DNA of 64,000 nucleotides from Mucilaginibacter yixingensis (GTDB lineage: Bacteria > Bacteroidota > Bacteroidia > Sphingobacteriales > Sphingobacteriaceae). The notes under the pieces were generated by a model. That model saw only the letters and a list, made by a program, of their open reading frames with translations. It did no database searches and was not told the origin of the DNA. Each line of letters opens with the position of its first letter. The stretch's first letter is position 1. The stretch is from NCBI RefSeq assembly GCF_041080815.1, contig NZ_CP160205.1:2976001-3040000 (forward strand). Direction: 5' to 3'. Below, one piece after another: positions 36,142 through 45,863 of this stretch. Both the position numbers and the translations under genes were made by a program.

Positions 36142-37146
36142 TTAAGCCGCTAACGAGCTTAACTCCGCAGCTAATAAACGCTCTTTTTGATGCTCTGACC
36201 GGCCGTGGTTCCAGGTGTTCCAGAAATGAATGAGCAGACCGGCCGTAATTACTACAAAACCCAGACGAGCGTATAAACCGGGTAGCCCTACTCCTTTCAG
36301 CACCATTTCGCCAATCAGCGTAAATAAAATCTCCAACGCCTGTGTGGCTTCAATAGCGGCCAGCGCTACGGTATTTTTACTTACTAATTGCGTAGCCTGA
36401 TAAAAGCTAACCCCACCTATTAATCCTGAAAAAATAGCTGATAACAAAGATGCCTGGCATTGGGTATATGTGGGCGCCCCTGATTTAACATAACCAACAA
36501 CGCAAAGCACAATCAGCAGCGGTAAACAACCAATGGTCATACCCAGTACACGCTGTAGCGCGTTTAATTCTACTTTCTTGTGCTCAAGATCAACCAGTAG
36601 TTTACGGTTGCCCAGCGGCCATACAATAGCACCTACCAGCACTAATCCTAAACTTAACAACATGCTACCCGCGTGATCAAGGCTCCGGAGTTTTTCAAAC
36701 TGCATCATCACAACGCCGACTAGTATTAGTAAGGTTAAAAGCAACGGACGTTTGGGAATGGCCCGCCGATGATCAGGATAGATCAATGGTGCCAGCAGTA
36801 TCCCTGCCAAAATATTCAGCTGAAAACCCGCCGCAACCAACCAACCCGGCGCCCATAGCGAGGCCAGCGCCAGAAAGGTGTACAGTACACCAAAGCCAAT
36901 GGTACCCCATTTAAAGAAAAGCATAGGGTATTGCCCAATGGTTTTCAGCGTGCTCCATAACTGCCGTTTGAACAGCAACACCCCACCCAGGATAGGAATT
37001 AAAAATGTGCTGCGTAAAGCGGCCGTCCACGCCCAATAACCACCGGAGCCAGAGATGAGGCTGTTGATGATAAAGGTAGATGAAAGGAATACGGATGCAC
37101 CTATACCCCAGGCAATGGCAATTAACGTCTTCTTCTGCGCTGTCAT
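36142..37146 (-). CDS. EmrE-like/DMT-superfamily efflux transporter
   Basis: 334 residues with about ten hydrophobic helices in two repeats, the layout of the multidrug-resistance efflux (EmrE-related) branch of the drug/metabolite transporter superfamily. The N-terminus IAIAWGIGASVFLSSTFIINSLI and the helix ALAAIEATQALEILFTLIGEMVL are typical. It exports a small molecule across the inner membrane; substrate unknown. The adjacent AraC regulator (37205-38083, same strand, upstream) is a likely controller. Confidence 0.88.
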   Translation of the reverse strand: MTAQKKTLIAIAWGIGASVFLSSTFIINSLISGSGGYWAWTAALRSTFLIPILGGVLLFKRQLWSTLKTIGQYPMLFFKWGTIGFGVLYTFLALASLWAPGWLVAAGFQLNILAGILLAPLIYPDHRRAIPKRPLLLTLLILVGVVMMQFEKLRSLDHAGSMLLSLGLVLVGAIVWPLGNRKLLVDLEHKKVELNALQRVLGMTIGCLPLLIVLCVVGYVKSGAPTYTQCQASLLSAIFSGLIGGVSFYQATQLVSKNTVALAAIEATQALEILFTLIGEMVLKGVGLPGLYARLGFVVITAGLLIHFWNTWNHGRSEHQKERLLAAELSSLAA

Positions 37147-37204
37147 GCTGCAAAATTAGTTCGCTAACGCACGCCAATCTGGTACTTTTCGGGTAGTTTA
37201 CGGA

Positions 37205-38083
37205 TTATATCAGTCGCAGATCACGAAACTCCGCCGGTGTGAGACCTGTGTGTTTCTTGAAGAATCGTCCAAAGAAAGCAGGGTCATTAAAGCCTAAACT
37301 ATAACTTATGGCTTTAACTGATGATGATGAAATATGCAGTTGAACTTTGCTTTCGGTCAGCAATCGCTCTTTCAGCAATTCTGCCACGGTAAAGCCGGTG
37401 CTCTCCCGGCAGATGCGATTGAGCTTTTTGATATCAGCCTGTAGCCTTTCCGCATAAAATGAAGCCAGATGCTCCTGCTTGTAATGCGCTTCGATTAACT
37501 GGCGCAGCTGATGAAACTCCGCGCGATGGCTTTGATCTGCCAAACTTTTTGGGTGCTGGCGCTGATGCGCACGATTTGCCTCCAGCAACAACAACGCCGC
37601 ATAATGGAACAGAATACCCGCATGGACTTTTTCAGCCGATAACTCTATGGATAATTGCTCAATCACCTGCTGAAACAGATTGGCTAACCGCCCTTGCAGA
37701 TCAATAAACGGGTAAGGCGTGTAGAAATCAAGGATGCCCACCTCGTCTTCATGCCGGTGCAGTTCCAGAAACTTTTTGAACAACTCCTCGCCAAACATAA
37801 TGAGCCAGCCGTGGCGTTTAAACCTGTCAATTAAATGCACCTGTCCGGGATGCAGAAAGTAGAGGCGCCCGGGCTTCACTTCATATTCTTTGAAATCGAT
37901 AAAATGACTCCCCTGCCCTTTGGTGATCAGCAGCAATTCATAATGATCGTGCCGGTGCGGCACTTCAGATAAGCTGTTAAAATCTTCATGCATCTCCATC
38001 ACACGCAGGTAATCCCCCTCCAGCAATTTTTGAAGCGGCAAAGCATTACCCTTGTTACCGACGGATTTATCTCTTTGAGGCAT
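37205..38083 (-). CDS. AraC-family transcriptional regulator with cupin domain
   Basis: 292 residues. An N-terminal cupin sensor (VPHRHDHYELLLITKGQGSHFIDFKEYEVKPG) and a C-terminal double HTH (AYERLQADIKKLNRICRE-like start; AISYSLGFNDPAFFGRFFKKHTGLTPAEF). Family role: ligand-responsive activator. It lies 58 nt upstream of the EmrE-like transporter on the same strand and probably controls it. Confidence 0.92.
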   Translation of the reverse strand: MPQRDKSVGNKGNALPLQKLLEGDYLRVMEMHEDFNSLSEVPHRHDHYELLLITKGQGSHFIDFKEYEVKPGRLYFLHPGQVHLIDRFKRHGWLIMFGEELFKKFLELHRHEDEVGILDFYTPYPFIDLQGRLANLFQQVIEQLSIELSAEKVHAGILFHYAALLLLEANRAHQRQHPKSLADQSHRAEFHQLRQLIEAHYKQEHLASFYAERLQADIKKLNRICRESTGFTVAELLKERLLTESKVQLHISSSSVKAISYSLGFNDPAFFGRFFKKHTGLTPAEFRDLRLI

Positions 38084-38136
38084 GGCAGATTTAATTGGTT
38101 AAATATTGATGCTTTAAAGTTTATTTACAAGAAAAA

Positions 38137-38160
38137 AGCTCGATTGTGTTAAATCGAGCT
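38137..38160 (-). terminator. terminator of the tail-anchored protein gene
   Basis: AGCTCGATT and AATCGAGCT pair perfectly, and TTTTTTC follows on the minus strand. It lies 81 nt after the stop at 38242. Confidence 0.7.
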
Positions 38161-38241
38161 CCTCATATCTTATTGTTTTATCGCTTAAAATGCTCTGGCA
38201 AACTCTTCCAGTTTGGTTTTACCTAAAACAAGTTTGTGCTT

Positions 38242-39309
38242 TTAGTGCTTCTTAAAGATCATCATCAAGATGAGTACACCAATTAATCCGAGCAATACCC
38301 AGATAAACGTTCTCATTTTTCCTAATTGCTCATTTTGCGTAGCCAGGGTGTGAATCATGGTATCTTTCTCCCGCAACTTGTTTTCCGTACGTGCCTGATC
38401 TTTACGCAACCGGGCAATTTCGCGCTCTAGTGCCTCTACATCAGGTGACGGTGCGGATTGTACTTCGGGCTCTGCCGATTTAAATATGACTTGTTCAAGG
38501 ATATCAATTTGAGCAACCGGCATAGGCTCTGGCTCTGGCACAGACTTAGGCCCAGGTTGCAATACCTGTTCATTTTCAACAAGTTGCTGCTCCTCTTCTA
38601 CTACTTCATCAGCATTCACGGCAGCAGTTTCAGGTTCCGGAGGTTCAACTGATGCAGCAGGCAGATCAATCTGTTCTTCCTCTTTAGTCTCCAGTAACTC
38701 GTATTGCTCTTGTTCTTCCTCTTCTTCCACCGACGGTTGGAACGACATTTGGAACTGTGCAGATGATTCTTGCTCTGCCGGGAACTCAACTTCAAAAATC
38801 ACTTCTCTTGTTTGCTTGGCGGGTGGAGTAGTCAATGTCTTTTTAACTTCTTCATCTGCTGCTTCGTCAACAAGATTATCTTGATTGGATACTTCTTTGG
38901 TTATTAATGGAGCCTGCGCTTTCTGCAAGTCCTCCGCCACAGGTTCTACCTCAGGCTCTGAAAAAAGGGATGGTTTCTTTGCATTTGCACGCGCTGGCTC
39001 GTTAACATTATCTACAATACCATTCGCCTCTGTTTCCTGCGGTTCTACCTGTGCTGAGAAACCGCCATTGCTCAGGAACGAAACAGCCATGCTATCGCGG
39101 GTAATCAGTTCTGGCAAACCGTGTGCAGTCTCGCGTCCTGACTTTACCACCAGACCAACATCTACCAGCACATCTACAATTACAGCAGCCAGCTCCTCAT
39201 CGCCACCAAAAAGCTCTAGGATCTGCGCCTGGTTTAATTGATCAGCACCAGCAAACGCCTCCAAAACTGCATCGAGCATCCCCGCTTCAAATTCATTGAT
39301 ATCCATCAT
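38242..39309 (-). CDS. acidic tail-anchored membrane protein of unknown function
   Basis: 355 residues from the ATG at 39309. A folded helical N-terminal domain of about 80 residues (EFEAGMLDAVLEAFAGADQL, DEELAAVIVDVLVDVGLVV, possibly winged-helix) is followed by about 200 low-complexity residues rich in Glu, Pro and Val. A coiled coil (VEALEREIARLRKDQARTEN) and a single C-terminal membrane helix (FIWVLLGLIGVLILMMIF) with a KKH tail complete it. There is no signal peptide, so the bulk should face the cytoplasm. I do not recognise the family. It looks like a spacer protein holding an N-terminal module away from the membrane. Confidence 0.75.
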   Translation of the reverse strand: MMDINEFEAGMLDAVLEAFAGADQLNQAQILELFGGDEELAAVIVDVLVDVGLVVKSGRETAHGLPELITRDSMAVSFLSNGGFSAQVEPQETEANGIVDNVNEPARANAKKPSLFSEPEVEPVAEDLQKAQAPLITKEVSNQDNLVDEAADEEVKKTLTTPPAKQTREVIFEVEFPAEQESSAQFQMSFQPSVEEEEEQEQYELLETKEEEQIDLPAASVEPPEPETAAVNADEVVEEEQQLVENEQVLQPGPKSVPEPEPMPVAQIDILEQVIFKSAEPEVQSAPSPDVEALEREIARLRKDQARTENKLREKDTMIHTLATQNEQLGKMRTFIWVLLGLIGVLILMMIFKKH

Positions 39310-39454
39310 GGCAAAAGTAACCGATTTTGGCAAAACACCTAATTAAACAACCAGTTTTGATTTAGCTTTTAGCTAAAAACGCAGATAACATCCATTCATT
39401 GCTCACATCCACGTCAAACATCCAACATTTAAAGGACTGAGCATAAACAACAAA

Positions 39455-39476
39455 AGGGCCGCCTATCGGCAGCCCT
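39455..39476 (-). terminator. terminator of the YncE-like gene
   Basis: AGGGC/GCCCT and GCC/GGC pair. On the minus strand CCCTTTTGTTG follows, about 50 nt past the stop. Confidence 0.6.
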
Positions 39477-39523
39477 CTTCAATCACTCTATTCAATCCCT
39501 ATTATTATCTTTTGCGCCAGTTC

Positions 39524-40540
39524 TTATTTGGCAACTTCAATTACATGGAAAGAACCAGGTACTTGTTTTGGTCGTGGTTTTGGCTCGGTTGCCGTTGCTG
39601 CTACTGCCTCTGTTTTGGCGGCAGGCAGGTAAATTTTGTGGGTCAGCTCATCCACACCAATGGTACGGGCGCTAGGCTCGGTTGGTACGTCTTCTACCTT
39701 TACAAATTTATCGGCAGACACCTCTTTGATTACAGAAAGGGTACCTTCGTTATTAGAGCTATAAACCAATTTCAGGGCCGGGTCAAAGCCAACGCCGTCG
39801 CAATCGCCGGTTTTAAATTTGGCCAGGTTTTTACCGGTTGCAGCATCCAGCACAACCAAATCACCACTACCTGAACAACCAGAGAACAGGCGATTAGTAG
39901 CCACATCCATTGCCAAACCAGATGGTTCTTCGCCATCAAGCTTGTAGCGTTTTTCTACTTTAAAGGTGTTATCGTTAATTACTACTACCTCGTTAGTGGT
40001 TTCAGAATTAACGTATACATGACCTTTGCCGTCAGACACACCGGCCTCAGGCTTGCCACCCAGGGGTATAGTGGCAATAACCTTGTCTGTAGCCGGATCT
40101 ATAACCGAAGCATCTTTGCTGCGGCCGTTAAAAACATATACTTTTTTTGAATATTCGTCATAAAAAATGGCATCAGGGTTGGTACCTGTTTCTACTTTGC
40201 CCAGGGGCTTATAAGTTTTCAGATCAAATACCGTACAGCTATTGGCTTTACCGTCGCTGGTGTAGCCTTTACCCAAGCTTCTAACCAGGGCAATGCCGTG
40301 CACGCCGAGAGTATTATTAATCACTCCTAATGAATCGCCACTGGTGCTCAGGATATTTACCTGTGTGCCGTGCGAAACAAACAGGCGTTTGCCTTGAGCA
40401 TCTACGGTAATGTAATCCCAACCGCCACTACTTTTGATAGGGAACTTATTGGCCACATGCAAGCCGGTTTTCTGTGCGCTGGCAGTGCCTGCCAGTGCAA
40501 GGGCTGTTAATAAAAGGGGTATTGCTTTCAATGTTTTCAT
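39524..40540 (-). CDS. YncE-like secreted beta-propeller protein
   Basis: 338 residues from the ATG at 40540, which gives a good signal peptide (ALALAGTASAQ); a start 30 nt upstream has none. Seven-bladed propeller repeats are seen as DAQGKRLFVSHGTQVNIL, VHGIALVRSLGKGYTSDG, DPATDKVIATIPLGGKPEAG, VINDNTFKVEKRYKLDGEEPSG and VLDAATGKNLAKFKTGDCDG. Family role: periplasmic binding or scaffold; no enzyme motif. It lies 57 nt after the RND gene but has its own 11-bp-period element at 40567-40585, so it may also be transcribed alone. Confidence 0.88.
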   Translation of the reverse strand: MKTLKAIPLLLTALALAGTASAQKTGLHVANKFPIKSSGGWDYITVDAQGKRLFVSHGTQVNILSTSGDSLGVINNTLGVHGIALVRSLGKGYTSDGKANSCTVFDLKTYKPLGKVETGTNPDAIFYDEYSKKVYVFNGRSKDASVIDPATDKVIATIPLGGKPEAGVSDGKGHVYVNSETTNEVVVINDNTFKVEKRYKLDGEEPSGLAMDVATNRLFSGCSGSGDLVVLDAATGKNLAKFKTGDCDGVGFDPALKLVYSSNNEGTLSVIKEVSADKFVKVEDVPTEPSARTIGVDELTHKIYLPAAKTEAVAATATEPKPRPKQVPGSFHVIEVAK

Positions 40541-40566
40541 TTCGATTTTTTTTCCAAGTTGAATAA

Positions 40567-40585
40567 ACAATCTGTATAAATTTTG
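40567..40585 (-). promoter_or_regulatory. regulon element 1 (YncE-like gene)
   Basis: On the minus strand CAAAATTTATA CAGATTGT: two 8-mers at 11-bp spacing, 26 nt before the start. One of seven related elements between 40.5 and 49.6 kb. Confidence 0.6.
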
Positions 40586-40596
40586 GATATCGCGGC

Positions 40597-43500
40597 TTAT
40601 TTTTCTACCAGCTTTTTACCATAAATAATACGCAGCATGCTAGGCAATACAATCAGCAACAATGGCAAGGCAATAACAAAACCACCAATTACCGCAATGG
40701 CCAAAGGTTGGTGCAACTGTGCCCCTGCCCCTATCCCCAGCGCCAATGGCATCAAGGCGATGATGGCCCCGAGCGCGGTCATCAGTTTAGGACGCAAACG
40801 GGTAGAGATAGAATAAATAATGGCATCATCAACCGTGCTTTGCAGCGCGCTTTCTTTAAACTGCCAGAAGGTGAAGATGGCGTTCTCGCCGATGATCCCT
40901 ACAATCATGATCAGTCCTGTGTAACTGCCTACGTTCAACGGGGTATGGGTAATAAACAAGGCCAGGAAGCTACCAGCAATACCCAGTACTGCTATAGCTA
41001 AAATAGCCAATGCCACCCGCACCTGCCTGAACAAAAACAGGATAACGCAGAACACAAGCATACTTGCAGTAACCAAAATGATCAGCAACTCTTTGAACGA
41101 TTGCTGCTGCTCTGCATAAGCACCGCCATAGGTAATATGATAGCCAGATGGCAGGGTGATCTTTTCTTGAATATCTTTCTGAATCACCTGCATTACACTG
41201 CCCAGGCTGCCATTATCCAGTCGACCGGTAATTACGCCCATGGTTTGCAGGTTTTCGCGCTGGATCTCGGCGTCGCCTGCATGTACGTTTACTTTGGCTA
41301 CTTCCTGCAGTGGCAGCAGTCGACCGTTATTCAGGAAAACATTGAGCTTTTGCAGTCCGTTAATATCCAACGTACGGTTACCCGGATAAACCATTCTGAT
41401 GGGCGATAACTGCTCTTTCTCTACCAGGTTACCCATCACATTACCATCAAGCGCGTTTTGCACCTGGGTTTGAAGGGTGTTTGGCGTTAGGCCATACTGC
41501 GCCAGCTTGGCAAAGTTTGGATCGAGTTCTACCGACGGACCGGCAATTACCACGCCGTCAAAAACATCGGCGGTACCTTTTACGCTGCTTACCACATCGG
41601 CAATTTGCTTAGATATTTTTTGCAGCGTTTGCTGGTTATCGCCAAAAACTTTGATCTCGATGGGTTGGGTTGATGTCATTAAGTCGCCCAGCATATCGCC
41701 TATTACCTGGCCAAAATCTACACGGAGGGCAGGTTGGGTGGCTTCAATCTTGCTGCGCAGATCGCTAATTACTTCATCGGTAGTTTCCTTGTGATTCTTT
41801 TTCAGTTGGATGAGGTAATCGCCGGTATTGGGCTCGGTAATAAAGAAACCCATCTGCGTACCCGTACGGCGCGAGTATGCCTCCACCTCCGGATGTTTAA
41901 TGATCATCTTTTCAATCTCACGCAGCATACGGTCGGTTTCATCCAGCGAGGTGCCCGGCGGCGAGCTGTAGTCCATCACAATACTTCCTTCGTCAATATC
42001 CGGTAAGAAACCGCTCTCCAATCTGCCCGGAATAAATACCACCACAGCTATCAGTCCCAAACAAAAAACAATGCTGATAATAGGCTTATGAATAAAGAAT
42101 GATACCCAGCGCTGTTTCTTTACGTGATGTTCTTCTTCTTTTACTCCGGACCGTGGCTTGTCTTTAGACAGCAGTAGATACACCATAGGCAGCCCAATCC
42201 AGGTAACAAAGAATGATGCTGCCAGCGTAATAATCATGGTGCTGGTCATCACCTTAAAGTAGGCCCCCGCCACACCGCTCATCAAAATAAACGGCACAAA
42301 AATTACAATGGTACTGATAGACGACCCCAACATAGCCGGGAACAAATAGTTGATAGCCTTATGCAGTAAAGACGTTGTCGGTTCATCAGGATGTTCCTCA
42401 TGCGTACGGTGAATTTGCTCTACCACCACAATGGCATCATCGATAATCAAACCGATGGCCGCAGCTACGGCACCCAGCGTCATGATGTTGAAGGTATAGC
42501 CCAATATGTATAGGATCAACAGCGTTAGCCCCAGGGTAACCGGGATAGTGATCAAAATAGTTGCACTGGCCTTTACAGAACGCAAAAAAAGGATGGCCAC
42601 AATGATAGCCAGCAACAAACCCACCCACAATGAATCGCTCACGCTGCGGATGGCGGTGTTCACAAAATCAGCCTGTATGTAGTAAGGCTTAATGGTTACA
42701 CCTGCCGGCAGGATCTTTTGCAGTTCGGCAACCTTTTGGCCCATATCTGTCGATACGCTTACCAGGTTAGCGTTGGGCTGTTTAACTACCGCAATCAGCA
42801 CTCCGTCATGCCCATTGGCGTTGATCTTGGTGTACTCAATGCCCGGATTGATCTGCACATCGGCAATATCTTTTAGCTGCACTACGCGTTTACGGTCGTT
42901 GCTGATCACCATTTCGGCCAGCTGATCGCGGGCGTTGACGGTGGCATTCATTACCGTGAGGTAAAGCATTTTGTAGGACGAGATATACCCTTCTGATTTG
43001 ATGAAGTTGGTTTGATTGAGCGCATTAGTCACCATATCTGGTGTAATGCCCAGGCTGCTCATTTTCTGGATATCCAGTACCAGCCAGTACTCTTTATTTT
43101 TACCACCAATAACACGAATTTCAGACACACCGGTTACCTGCGAGAGGAACGGCTTAACCACATAGTTGGCAATCTGCTTTAGTTCTATCGGCGATTTGTT
43201 GTGGCTTTCCAGTGTATAACCGCTTATGGGCAAGATAGATGGGTTCATCTTCTCTACCGTTACATTTACATCCGGAGGGAGCGAACTTTTGATCTGATTG
43301 ATACTCGACTCTATACGCTGCTGACTAAGATCTATATCGGCATCCCAGTTCATAAAGGCCGAGATCTCACAACTACCTCTGCTGGTTGTACTGCGAACGT
43401 ATTGCAAGTCTGGCACCTGTTTAACCGCATTTTCCAGCGGTTTGGTAACCGTCACCATCATTTTATCAACCGGCTGCAAGCCAGCATCGGCAATGATCTT

Positions 43501-43638
43501 GATCTTAGGAAAGGTTATATCCGGGAAAAGAGATGTTTGTAAACGCGAGTATGCAAACGCGCCCCCCAACAGCATGATTAACAGCAGCAGGCTGACCGGC
43601 TTTTTATAGCGGACAAAGAAATCAGGATGCATTTTCAT
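40597..43638 (-). CDS. RND efflux transporter, inner-membrane pump
   Basis: 1013 residues, the AcrB/CusA superfamily. One N-terminal helix, a large porter domain, helices 2-6, a second periplasmic domain and a second helix set. TM4 carries the Asp pair in AIGLIIDDAIVVVEQIHRTHEE that relays protons in known pumps. It lacks the obvious Met clusters of CusA-type copper pumps, so an organic substrate is as likely as a metal. It forms a trimer that works with the HlyD adaptor and the TolC-type channel encoded just upstream; its start overlaps the adaptor stop by 4 nt. Confidence 0.95.
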   Translation of the reverse strand: MKMHPDFFVRYKKPVSLLLLIMLLGGAFAYSRLQTSLFPDITFPKIKIIADAGLQPVDKMMVTVTKPLENAVKQVPDLQYVRSTTSRGSCEISAFMNWDADIDLSQQRIESSINQIKSSLPPDVNVTVEKMNPSILPISGYTLESHNKSPIELKQIANYVVKPFLSQVTGVSEIRVIGGKNKEYWLVLDIQKMSSLGITPDMVTNALNQTNFIKSEGYISSYKMLYLTVMNATVNARDQLAEMVISNDRKRVVQLKDIADVQINPGIEYTKINANGHDGVLIAVVKQPNANLVSVSTDMGQKVAELQKILPAGVTIKPYYIQADFVNTAIRSVSDSLWVGLLLAIIVAILFLRSVKASATILITIPVTLGLTLLILYILGYTFNIMTLGAVAAAIGLIIDDAIVVVEQIHRTHEEHPDEPTTSLLHKAINYLFPAMLGSSISTIVIFVPFILMSGVAGAYFKVMTSTMIITLAASFFVTWIGLPMVYLLLSKDKPRSGVKEEEHHVKKQRWVSFFIHKPIISIVFCLGLIAVVVFIPGRLESGFLPDIDEGSIVMDYSSPPGTSLDETDRMLREIEKMIIKHPEVEAYSRRTGTQMGFFITEPNTGDYLIQLKKNHKETTDEVISDLRSKIEATQPALRVDFGQVIGDMLGDLMTSTQPIEIKVFGDNQQTLQKISKQIADVVSSVKGTADVFDGVVIAGPSVELDPNFAKLAQYGLTPNTLQTQVQNALDGNVMGNLVEKEQLSPIRMVYPGNRTLDINGLQKLNVFLNNGRLLPLQEVAKVNVHAGDAEIQRENLQTMGVITGRLDNGSLGSVMQVIQKDIQEKITLPSGYHITYGGAYAEQQQSFKELLIILVTASMLVFCVILFLFRQVRVALAILAIAVLGIAGSFLALFITHTPLNVGSYTGLIMIVGIIGENAIFTFWQFKESALQSTVDDAIIYSISTRLRPKLMTALGAIIALMPLALGIGAGAQLHQPLAIAVIGGFVIALPLLLIVLPSMLRIIYGKKLVEK

Positions 43639-44573
43639 GGTCGGGTGATTTTGATCTTAGCTGTATCTGCCAGTCCGTAGTTACCGGTCTCCACAATACG
43701 GTCTGATGCCTGAAATGCCGGCGAGGTGATCTCTATTCTTGAATTGGTTTCGATTCCTTTAGTTACTGGTATTTTTACCGCGGTACTATCGTTAATCAGC
43801 TTCATTACCCAAAACTCAGACAAGGTTTCGTTTGATAACACGGCTGATTTTGGCAACATCACCGCGTTATCTTTTGCCGCTTTGATAATGCGGGCCTTGG
43901 CTATCAAATTCTCTGGCAGCGGTTGTGCGCTGTTTACTTTAATTACCAATCCCTGGGTTTGAGATAGAGTATCTACATTAGGCATTACCGATGCTACTTG
44001 TCCGGTTAGCTTAGCGCCATCAGGCAAAGTAAGTTGCATAGTTTGGTTATGCGCCATTAGCTGGTGCATTTCATAAGGCACATGCAATAAAAAGGCAAAG
44101 CTGTTATGATCACTAATTACGGCCATTTGCTCGCCATCCTGCACGTAATCGCCCAGTTGGTGGGTTAGCTGTGTGATATAGCCACTTGATGCCGCACGGA
44201 TGCGGTTCATACCAGAAAACCTAAAAGTAGTATCCAGCACGTTAATAGCGTTGCCTATACTTTGCGACTCTTTAGTTTTGATAACAAACAACAACTGCCC
44301 TTTTTGCACAAACTGCCCTGGCTTAACATTCACTTTTTCCACGTAGCCTATGGCATTGGCCTTTACATAGCTGCGCTGTAAAAAGGTTGATGTGGCGTTA
44401 AGCAAAATAGTGTCTGATACGGCACCGGTTTCAATATGGGTGATGGTAACAGGAGTAATAGCGTTTGCAGTGCTGCCTTCATCGTCGCCGGCATCTTTGC
44501 CGCCGCTACAGGCGCTCAAAACAGATGCGGCGCAAAACGCCAATAGTGGTAAAATATATTTGTGTTTGTACAT
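43635..44573 (-). CDS. RND periplasmic adaptor (HlyD/MFP family) lipoprotein
   Basis: 312 residues. A lipoprotein signal with lipobox LSAC (Cys about 22) is followed by the biotinyl-lipoyl halves (NAIGYVEKVNVKPGQFVQKGQLLFVIKTKE; ASSGYITQLTHQLGDYVQDGEQM), a very short hairpin between them and beta-barrel domains. It links the inner-membrane pump to the outer-membrane channel. The stop overlaps the RND start (ATGA), so the two are translationally coupled. It lies 8 nt after the TolC-like gene. Confidence 0.93.
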   Translation of the reverse strand: MYKHKYILPLLAFCAASVLSACSGGKDAGDDEGSTANAITPVTITHIETGAVSDTILLNATSTFLQRSYVKANAIGYVEKVNVKPGQFVQKGQLLFVIKTKESQSIGNAINVLDTTFRFSGMNRIRAASSGYITQLTHQLGDYVQDGEQMAVISDHNSFAFLLHVPYEMHQLMAHNQTMQLTLPDGAKLTGQVASVMPNVDTLSQTQGLVIKVNSAQPLPENLIAKARIIKAAKDNAVMLPKSAVLSNETLSEFWVMKLINDSTAVKIPVTKGIETNSRIEITSPAFQASDRIVETGNYGLADTAKIKITRP

Positions 44574-44581
44574 GTTTATGG

Positions 44582-45817
44582 CTATTTATTCCAGTAATTC
44601 AATTGGTTGATGAGTTGCAGTTGGGCAATGGTATTGGTGCTGAGCAAGTTTTTAACAGACAGGTAATTGTTTACCGCCAGGATGAGGTCGGCAATTTTCA
44701 GGTCGCCGGTTTGCAGCAGTTTGGTATCTACCTTAATTAATGACTCTGAGTACCTGAACTGATTGCGGATATCGGCCAGCAGGCTATCATATCCGGTAAT
44801 CTGCTCACGCAGTTGGTGGATCTGTTGGGTGTATTGCTGATCAAAAAACTGTTTGTATTGCTGACGGGTATCCTCTTCCAGTTGAATTTTACGATGCGCC
44901 AGTTTACGCTGACCGCCATCATAAATAGGGATGCTTAAACCAAAGCCCACGCTGGCGCCCCAGTTTTTATAATACTCCTCGGTAAGATCAGAATTGTAAC
45001 CGCCATCTACAAAAGCATGCAGTTTGGGTTTATAATTATAATCTACCAGTTGGTGCGAGTTGCGCAAACGGACGCTATCTAACTGAAACTGCTTAAAGAA
45101 GATGCTTTGCGTTTTATCTGCCAGAAAAGCCGGGCGGATATCGGGCCTGTTCAGCGAGTCTAAAGTAGTATCGCGGATGCCGGCTAAATATTTAAGGGTC
45201 GAGTAATCGGCTTTATATTGCAATCGGGCTTGGCTAAGCTGTAGTTGCGCTTGCTTCAGGGTTACCAAAAAAGCCAGGTAATCGCTCTGCTTATAAACAT
45301 TGGTGCGGGTTAGTTTTAGTAGCACCTGCTCCTCTTTACTCAGCAGGTCAACAACATCTTGGGTAAAGCGCTGTTGCTCCTGGCTGCCGTAGGCAGTAAT
45401 ATATTGTGCAGCTATGGTTTTGCGTAAATCCTGTTCAGAGAGGCGGATAGAATTGCGCAGCGAATCTTTCTGGTTAAGAATACTCTGCACCTGCGCATTT
45501 AGATAACTTTTGCCGATAAATTGCTTATCAACCGTAACCAAACCGGTTAATTGCTGGCCATTGGTAATGGCGGTTGAGTAACCGTAACCATTTAGCACAG
45601 GGGCGTACAAACCCAACGCATTGCCGGTAACCTGCGGCTTAAAACCGGCTTTGAGGCGAATACTGTCTATCTGAGCCGAAAGTATCTGATTGTTAAGATC
45701 CCGAATAAGTGGACTGCTGGTAACTGCCGACTGGATAAAATCGTCTAGACTGCGGTTTTGTGCCTTACTGTAAAACGCTGTAAGCAAAAACAGCAGGCAT
45801 AGAAAGTATCGCTTCAT
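44582..45817 (-). CDS. TolC-family outer-membrane channel
   Basis: 411 residues with a signal peptide (MKRYFLCLLFLLTAFYSKAQ). Two OEP repeats with long coiled helices (AQVQSILNQKDSLRNSIRLSEQDLRK; QLEEDTRQQYKQFFDQQYTQQIHQLREQI) and the GFGLSIPIYDGGQRK strand before the second barrel part. It is the exit duct of the tripartite pump and first gene of the operon TolC-HlyD-RND. An 11-bp-period direct repeat lies 17 nt before the start. Confidence 0.93.
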   Translation of the reverse strand: MKRYFLCLLFLLTAFYSKAQNRSLDDFIQSAVTSSPLIRDLNNQILSAQIDSIRLKAGFKPQVTGNALGLYAPVLNGYGYSTAITNGQQLTGLVTVDKQFIGKSYLNAQVQSILNQKDSLRNSIRLSEQDLRKTIAAQYITAYGSQEQQRFTQDVVDLLSKEEQVLLKLTRTNVYKQSDYLAFLVTLKQAQLQLSQARLQYKADYSTLKYLAGIRDTTLDSLNRPDIRPAFLADKTQSIFFKQFQLDSVRLRNSHQLVDYNYKPKLHAFVDGGYNSDLTEEYYKNWGASVGFGLSIPIYDGGQRKLAHRKIQLEEDTRQQYKQFFDQQYTQQIHQLREQITGYDSLLADIRNQFRYSESLIKVDTKLLQTGDLKIADLILAVNNYLSVKNLLSTNTIAQLQLINQLNYWNK

Positions 45818-45834
45818 GCCCCTAATTTAGCTGA

Positions 45835-45853
45835 CAAATCTGAATAAAATCTG
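45835..45853 (-). promoter_or_regulatory. regulon element 2 (efflux operon)
   Basis: On the minus strand CAGATTTTATT CAGATTTG: repeat units at 45853-45846 and 45842-45835, 11-bp period, 17 nt before the TolC-like start. Confidence 0.65.
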
Positions 45854-45863
45854 GATGCGATAA

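Noticed and set aside
38458..38652. Plus-strand open frames within 38.4-39.3 kb
   Set aside because: They are shadows of the Glu/Pro-rich low-complexity region of the minus-strand gene.
40597..43638. CusA-type copper/silver pump
   Set aside because: The characteristic methionine relay and Met-rich partners are not visible, and the adaptor lacks metal motifs; kept as an RND pump of unknown substrate.
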